Below are positions 58,753 to 64,000 of a stretch of 64,000 nucleotides of DNA, piece by piece. Origin of the DNA: Rosa chinensis (taxonomy: Eukaryota > Streptophyta > Magnoliopsida > Rosales > Rosaceae). The stretch is from positions 21,181,001 to 21,245,000 of the forward strand of contig NC_037094.1 of the NCBI RefSeq assembly GCF_002994745.2, written 5' to 3'. The stretch's first letter is position 1; every line of letters begins with the position of its first letter. Both the position numbers and the translations under genes were made by a program. The notes below the pieces were generated by a model. The model saw only the letters and a list, made by a program, of their open reading frames with translations, was not told where the DNA came from and did no database searches.

Positions 58753-61272
58753 CCAAGTTAGTACATTTAGACATTTAGTTGATATGAAATTTCTGTCCAT
58801 CCAGTCTCAATTTCAAAGCATACCTGATGCATTGCCATCAACATCATGTTTTAGTGTTGGAACAATCAACTCTTTTTCTGCAGAATCTTCACACAAAGAT
58901 GAGGACTCATCTCCCTTACCAGCAGATCCAACAAACTCCAAATCCATACTATTAGATTCAACAGGTAAATTTGTAGTATCCTTTTCACTGTAAGAGAGAT
59001 CCTGGTCACATTTACCAGATATACCTTCTTTGCAAACTTCATTTTCAGAACACCTTTCTGTAGACTCCTTCAGATTAGAAGGTGACACATGGCTTTCTTC
59101 ATTTAATTCCTCAGCAGAAACTCCAAAAGCATCATGGAGACTTTTAGAAGCTCCAGTCACATGCACTTCACTAGGCATTTCGGCTGAAGAGCATGTTGGA
59201 GTCAAATTAGAATGAACTTCCGGATTCTCATCACCTCTGCCTTTGAAAACCTCAGTTTCCTCAATGACTGCCATAGAAGCCTCAGACTTTCTGACCAAAA
59301 TCTCACTATCAATGGGTTGGCCACCACTTTTTAATGCATCCTCCTCGGTGCTCTTTCCAGAATTCACCTTCAATCTAGAGTCTAGACTGGACGAAAATCC
59401 AGAATTGCTGTTCCCGACCTCATCTGCATACACAGTATCACTTTTGTAGGCTACAGGTGATAAAACATGTGGGCTTATGTTAGATTGATCACCGGTAGTA
59501 TCTGTGCCTTTGGACAACACTATGTCTTCACATTTAGTGGTCTCCACATGAACATCAAGGCATTTCCTGTCACTACTTGCATCCACTGTATGTAAATCAT
59601 TATCCGTCCTCAAGGTAGGGCTTGCACAGGCAGAAACACTGTTGCCAAGTTCAACTGCATGCCCGGTGTCATTCCCATTTGGTGATAAGTCAGGTGTGTG
59701 TAATTTAGATTGATCACCACCAGTGTCTGTAGCTTTCAACGAGACAGAAGGAACTTCAGGGGATTCCTTGACAGTACATACATCCATTGTACACAAGTTA
59801 GAATCCCCTTTGAGGGTAGGATCTAGACCAGACAAAACTCCAGTATTGCTGTTCTGATCCTCAGTGCCATAACCACTGTCATTTTTGTCAGACTTAGCTG
59901 GAACACCACCAGTATCTGTGTCTTTAAAAGAGATAACAACATCTTCACATTTGTTGGTGTCATCAAGAACTTCAGGGCATTCCCTGTCAGTGCATCTGTC
60001 CACTGTCTGTAAATCAGATTCCCCTTTCAGAATAGGATCTAGACTGGAAGAAATTTCGCCAAGGTTGTTCCTAACCTCAATTCCATACCCAGCATCATTT
60101 GTGTAGGTCATTGTGGATTGATCACCACCAACATCAGGGTCCTTAGACAGTACCAGATCTTCACATTTATTGGTCTCAGTAAGAACTCCAGGACATTCCT
60201 TATCACTGCATCCACCCATTGTATGTAAAATAGAATCCCCTTGCAGCATAATTTTAGACGCTTCCTGCACATCAATAACAGTATCTTCATTTGCAATTTC
60301 TTTTTTTCCAGACTCCACCTCTGAAGCTAAACAATGAGGTTTGTCCAAATCATTCCTACATTGAATATCTATGCTTGCCACATCATGACTGCCTGGATTC
60401 TCTTCAGTAATATCCACTATATGATGTGGAACATCTTGATTATTCAACTCATCACTGCTTGTAATAATACTTCGCACAGAAGTCATCATATTATCAACTT
60501 GCATCTCTGAAGCAGATGAATTTTCATGCATTTTTTTATCTGGAGGATAATCAACTAAATTATCAAATTCCATATTATTCACATCCTTGCCTTTATCATC
60601 AGTCAGGCTCCCTGTAGTTACAGGCAGCCTATCCCGATCACTGACAGAATTTGGATCCAAAACACTTGAATTTCCATCAACTGGTAATTCAACTTCCTGA
60701 GTTTGTGAAGCATCCTCAAGCCGAGGCTGATCTCCAACATTATCTAAGCCAGAAAGGTTTCCGGCAGTTTCATCTAGCAGTAAAGTAGAATGTAGATCTC
60801 TAACATCCCCTGTTTCAGTGAGAATGTTATCATCATTCTTCAAATTAGTATCCATCTGTTTTATGCAACCCACTTCCTTACAGGCATCTGATTCCTCCAA
60901 GATAGTCTGAGCGGGAATTATTTCTTCCTGCCCAACAGATTTTAATAGCATTTCCACAGATTCTGAGGACGTGGCCTCAGACCAAACATTGTTCCGCCTT
61001 GATATAGAGCACGATTCTACTGCACTTGAACTAAACTCTATCCCACTACTCCCACGAGAGAAATCCTCAATCCAGTTGTTAGCTTCGCTACTCTCAATGC
61101 CAAGAAAAACCTCAGTTTCAACCAAACTATCAAACCTCAAATGCCCCTGAAGGCTGTCATCAAAATCAAATTTGGGAAGACCATATGGCTGTAAAACTGG
61201 AGGACAATTGGTGCTCCCTTCACCAGCTAATTGAAGATTCTGGCTTTGAAAATCATTGTCATCATACTCCAT
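51457..61272 (-). CDS. Agenet-domain protein, homologue of Arabidopsis G2484-1 (At4g17330)
   Basis: Thirteen coding exons on the minus strand: 61272-58824, 58715-58206, 57789-57431, 57292-56832, 56340-56288, 56206-56099, 55971-54320, 54152-54044, 53810-53633, 53261-53194, 53032-52920, 52832-51951 and 51555-51457. Phases agree throughout and give 7041 nt (2346 aa). The N-terminus (MEYDDNDFQSQNLQLAGEG, then YGLPKFDFDDS and ESSEANNWIEDFSRGSSG) is the conserved head of this family. Then come a long acidic Ser/Asp-rich region with a four-unit repeat (343-634), basic segments (ERKRRRASSKG; SRKRKKISDSK at about 1506) and an Ala-rich coiled segment (about 1586-1675). A pair of Agenet/Tudor-like modules spans about 1865-2015 (GGGFAVGWFTATVLSL; VGDKVDAWIQN; WWEGVVTEKNKKD; VKAWHLRPSLIWKDG). 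Agenet domains read methylated histone tails, so a nuclear chromatin role is likely but unproven. Confidence 0.92.
58720..58751 (-). repeat. Microsatellite forming the polypyrimidine tract of an Agenet-gene intron
   Basis: Plus-strand (GA)n is read as (CT)n on the transcript and ends directly in CTCTCGCAG, the acceptor of coding exon 2 (58715). Confidence 0.85.
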
Positions 61273-61281
61273 GGGTGAATC

Positions 61282-62171
61282 CCTACAAACAAGAAAAATA
61301 ATAATGATAATAATAAGACATATTATTCAAACCAAAAAAAAATCAAAATCTACGTTCCCAGATAGCTGCTACAGTGAGATAAAACTTTGTGCAATTAGAT
61401 AATTAGATTCACCTAATATTTACGACTATCATCTTGCAAAATAAAAAAATAACACCTTGTCACAATGTGTCATAGCCTTACAACTGTCTTCAACGTGATA
61501 TGTTTAAGAAAGGCACTCAATTATCCAACGGAACCATATACATGCTTGCCTTGAAAAGGTGCCTAATTATGGCATCAAAAAAGCAAATTGATTGTTGTTT
61601 TGAAAGTGAGCATCATGCAAAAATCAATCCAAACAAAAGCAATAAAAAGTTTATAATAAACAACTGAAGCTAAGCAACAAAAAGAAATGATAACTAAATG
61701 CATACATGCTAACCTCCACAATGCTGTAAGTTTCTAAATTTGAACAGTTCCTATGACCCAAGATTGTAAAGACAACAGTAAAACTAAACCTCCATCCTAG
61801 ATCAACTTTCTGTGTATCTACCTATCGATTACTAGGAAGATAACTCCCAAATAACTGCAAATGAGTAAACCAAGCCTGAACCGACAACCAGACAATATTT
61901 CAATTCCATAAAACTTTCATGACTCTGGAAAAGAATCCACCTTTACTCACTAAACACTAAGTAGAGGTTACACACAAATCGATTAACTCCTAGTCACCGT
62001 ACCGCGGAGAACTAAACAGAACAATAATCACACAGAACGCATATAATCATAAATTCAAAGATTAAAGCTTCGGCATTTCCAATTGTCTCCTGTTAGATTG
62101 TGGGGGAAGCAGAAGCTATTGAATTAAACTCACCGTTTTACAGGAAAGCAAAGGAACAAAATTTGCCCTAA

Positions 62172-62203
<32 letters not shown>

Positions 62204-62580
62204 ATCCCTAGACAGATAAGCAAATAGAGAGAAATGAACAGTACCAGAAGAAGTAAGAAGTGTAGAGACGCTACCTCCCTCCATCCGGTGACGAAATCCG
62301 GCCCGGTTGATCTCTCAGCTGCTCCCCAATCGTGCGCTCATCTGCAAAACCAAACCCTAAAACTCAGTCTCTCTCCCTCTCTCTCACCCCCCTCACCTAA
62401 TTTTTGATAACCACAAACACCAGCGAGAAGAGAACAATAAGAACCCTAACGGACAAAAGAAATCAAAAACGTCGGCAGAGGGTTTTGGTTTTTTACCGGA
62501 GTGTTGGAGTTTCCGGCGGATCGAATTAGGGTTCCGGCGAAATCAAATGTACTGACGAACACGAAGTGATATTTTCTGTG
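61282..62580 (-). promoter_or_regulatory. 5' UTR of the Agenet gene with two introns and two uORFs (predicted)
   Basis: A leader exon ends at a CCG|GTAAAA donor (about 62499). A second exon runs from 62341 (TTTTGCAG acceptor) to 62275 (GGGAG|GTAGCG donor). The third begins at 61282 (GTTTGTAG acceptor), ten bases before ATG 61272. The second leader exon starts with ATGAGCGCACGATTG, an 8-codon uORF, and contains another ATG (ATGGAGGGAG). After splicing, that second uORF runs 20 codons in the +1 frame across the main start. A (GA)n tract at 62181-62202 is intronic. The transcription start is not defined by sequence alone. Confidence 0.5.
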
Positions 62581-62747
62581 TGTGTGAGTAAAGAAACTGT
62601 GGCCTTTTTTTGTTGTTTTCTAGAGAGAGAAAAAATGTTAAATGAGAAGCGAATTTCAAAAAATTAAAATTAAAAAAGGAAAAAGAAAAAGAAAAAAAAA
62701 ATTGGAAATGGGCAAAAGATCCGACGGGTATGGAAAGAGGCCCGGGA

Positions 62748-62987
62748 CACGTGGATTTTTATGAGTGGTTGATGGAAGATTCTGAAGTTGGATCGAAGGT
62801 TATGGGCGGTTACGGATCGTACGTCACAGGCAATTAAATCACAGTTTGATTTTGGATGGGACCCACGTGACGGGGGCGTGGAGCTGTGAAGGAGTTAAGG
62901 GTGGTGATTCGAATCGGACAGTGAGGAAGGATATGTGACAGGAGGGTGAGGGGATGAGGGAAGAGTCCAAAAGAGAAGGGACACGTG
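62748..62987. promoter_or_regulatory. Cluster of three G-boxes upstream of the Agenet gene
   Basis: CACGTG occurs at 62748-62753, 62864-62869 and 62982-62987, each in a good G-box/ABRE setting (GACACGTGG, CCACGTGAC, GACACGTGG). An ACGTCA motif lies at 62821-62826. These are binding sites for plant bZIP and bHLH (PIF/ABF-type) factors. Regulation by light or ABA is an inference. Confidence 0.55.
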
Positions 62988-62989
62988 GC

Positions 62990-64000
62990 GGGAGGTATTG
63001 GATTGGGTCAGCGGAACAGATGAGGGTTCCCTATAGAAGAGTACAATTAGAATGTGACTAATTAGGGTCCTGCAGTCTATATTTGAGTCCCCCTAAAATA
63101 GTACTTTTTCTTTTGTGGATTTCCTAATGGACCACCATGTGGATAAGGATTACTTTTTCTATTTTTTTTGTTTTTGTTTTTGTTTTGTTGAGGTGAAGAC
63201 TTTCAGTTTAAGCCCTAAAAGAGAGTTCATTCAATCTAGTACCACCAAACCATATACCCACCACCTCAATAAAAACATTCACGCAATATGATTACTCCAT
63301 GTTAAGTTTTGTTGTTAGGTTACGTGACGGATTCATATTGGTCTACGTTCCAACGTTTCTTTTTCGTTTTTTGACTTAATTCTTTTTATGAATTATGTAA
63401 TGTGACATCATATAATTGATTATCGAGACGACACAACCTCTAATAAAACCATAACAGCTTCTAGAGAGTTGAACTTCTAGTGCATAAGTGACACATTATT
63501 TTGGAAATTTTTGTGGTACTGTATTGCCACTTTCTGAATGAGATCACTGAAAATCATGCAATGGGTTGGTGCTAACAAATGTTCAAATTTTAGAAATAAA
63601 AAGATAATTCAGTTGCTAACCGCTGAACTATTGCATGATTTTTGGTGTGGTTCTACGCAACTGTGTAGTTTAGAAAATCGCAGTTGTGCAAATAGTTTGC
63701 AACAGAGGCTAAAACTAAACTCTTCTTTGGGCCGTAACTATCATGAACCATGCTGCCTTGCATCCTGATGATGACTTGCTCTGTGCCCATCAAGATTCTT
63801 CACAAAAAGTCTGAAATGTTACCATTTTCGTAACATTTTCAAGAGCAGCAGGAATAAAGTTTGGCAAGCCAAAGTTCTTATCATGCTTGTCCTTGTATAA
63901 ATGAGTCGTCTCTTTCAAGTGGAAGTTTAAAGCTCCAACTCTGCCCAAGGGAGGAAACCTAATAACTGAATAAAGTTGAAATTACGAATTTATTTTACTT
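62990..64000. other. Intergenic right end, no gene recognised
   Basis: T-rich and AT-rich sequence. The frame at 63538-63768 (76 aa) has no family resemblance and no support. Confidence 0.5.

Noticed and set aside
58192..58800. 202-aa minus-strand frame as a separate gene start
   Set aside because: Its first residues lie in an intron; the rest is coding exon 2 of the Agenet gene in continuous phase.

Overview
This is a plant nuclear genome segment from a eudicot. Introns are GT-AG, intergenic DNA is AT-rich, (TA)n and (GA)n microsatellites are abundant, and plant transposons are present (Ty1-copia, L1-type LINE, tRNA-derived SINE, PIF/Harbinger and Mutator-like elements, foldback MITEs). The genes are plant families, including a PLS-class PPR protein, a plant matrixin and an Agenet protein like Arabidopsis G2484-1. 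Rosaceae is a guess from general resemblance only.

Layout: (1) 486-874, minus: the first two exons of a WAT1-related membrane transporter that continues off the left edge. (2) 1.7-8.1 kb: a transposon graveyard with two inverted Tourist-like MITEs, SINE traces, and a TIR element holding a minisatellite and a poly-A retroposon. (3) 9.1-10.9 kb, plus: an intact, intronless PPR gene. (4) 13.9-14.3 kb, minus: a two-exon NFD6-like organelle protein gene. (5) 14.5-16.7 kb: degraded TIR elements. (6) 17.9-19.0 kb, minus: an intronless matrix metalloproteinase. (7) 20.9-25.2 kb: a PIF/Harbinger-like element with a readable empty site next door, then a 2.9-kb Mutator-like element carrying a fragment of a pollen receptor-like kinase gene. 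(8) 26.8-30.3 kb: a SINE, foldback elements and microsatellites. (9) 30.8-37.7 kb: a complete but inactivated Ty1-copia element with 204-bp LTRs and a 5-bp TSD. (10) 37.9-43.5 kb: non-LTR material, including an L1-like element with a broken ORF1 and no ORF2. (11) 45.7-50.3 kb, plus: a nine-exon O-fucosyltransferase-family gene. (12) 51.5-61.3 kb, minus (UTR exons to about 62.5 kb): a 13-coding-exon Agenet gene convergent with the fucosyltransferase gene. (13) The right end holds its G-box-rich upstream region and unannotated DNA.

The host genes do not form a pathway. They are independent single genes: organelle RNA processing (PPR), organelle/reproductive function (NFD6), the cell surface (MMP), the Golgi (O-fucosyltransferase), a membrane transporter (WAT1) and chromatin (Agenet). 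I found no clearly new multi-gene system. The most rewarding structures are the gene-fragment-carrying Mutator-like element, the ORF1-only LINE, the paralogous empty site of the PIF/Harbinger-like element, the uORFs of the Agenet and fucosyltransferase genes, and a four-unit protein repeat in the Agenet protein.

Exon boundaries were worked out by hand from splice consensus and reading-frame continuity. For the PPR, NFD6, MMP, fucosyltransferase and Agenet genes the frame closes exactly from start to stop.
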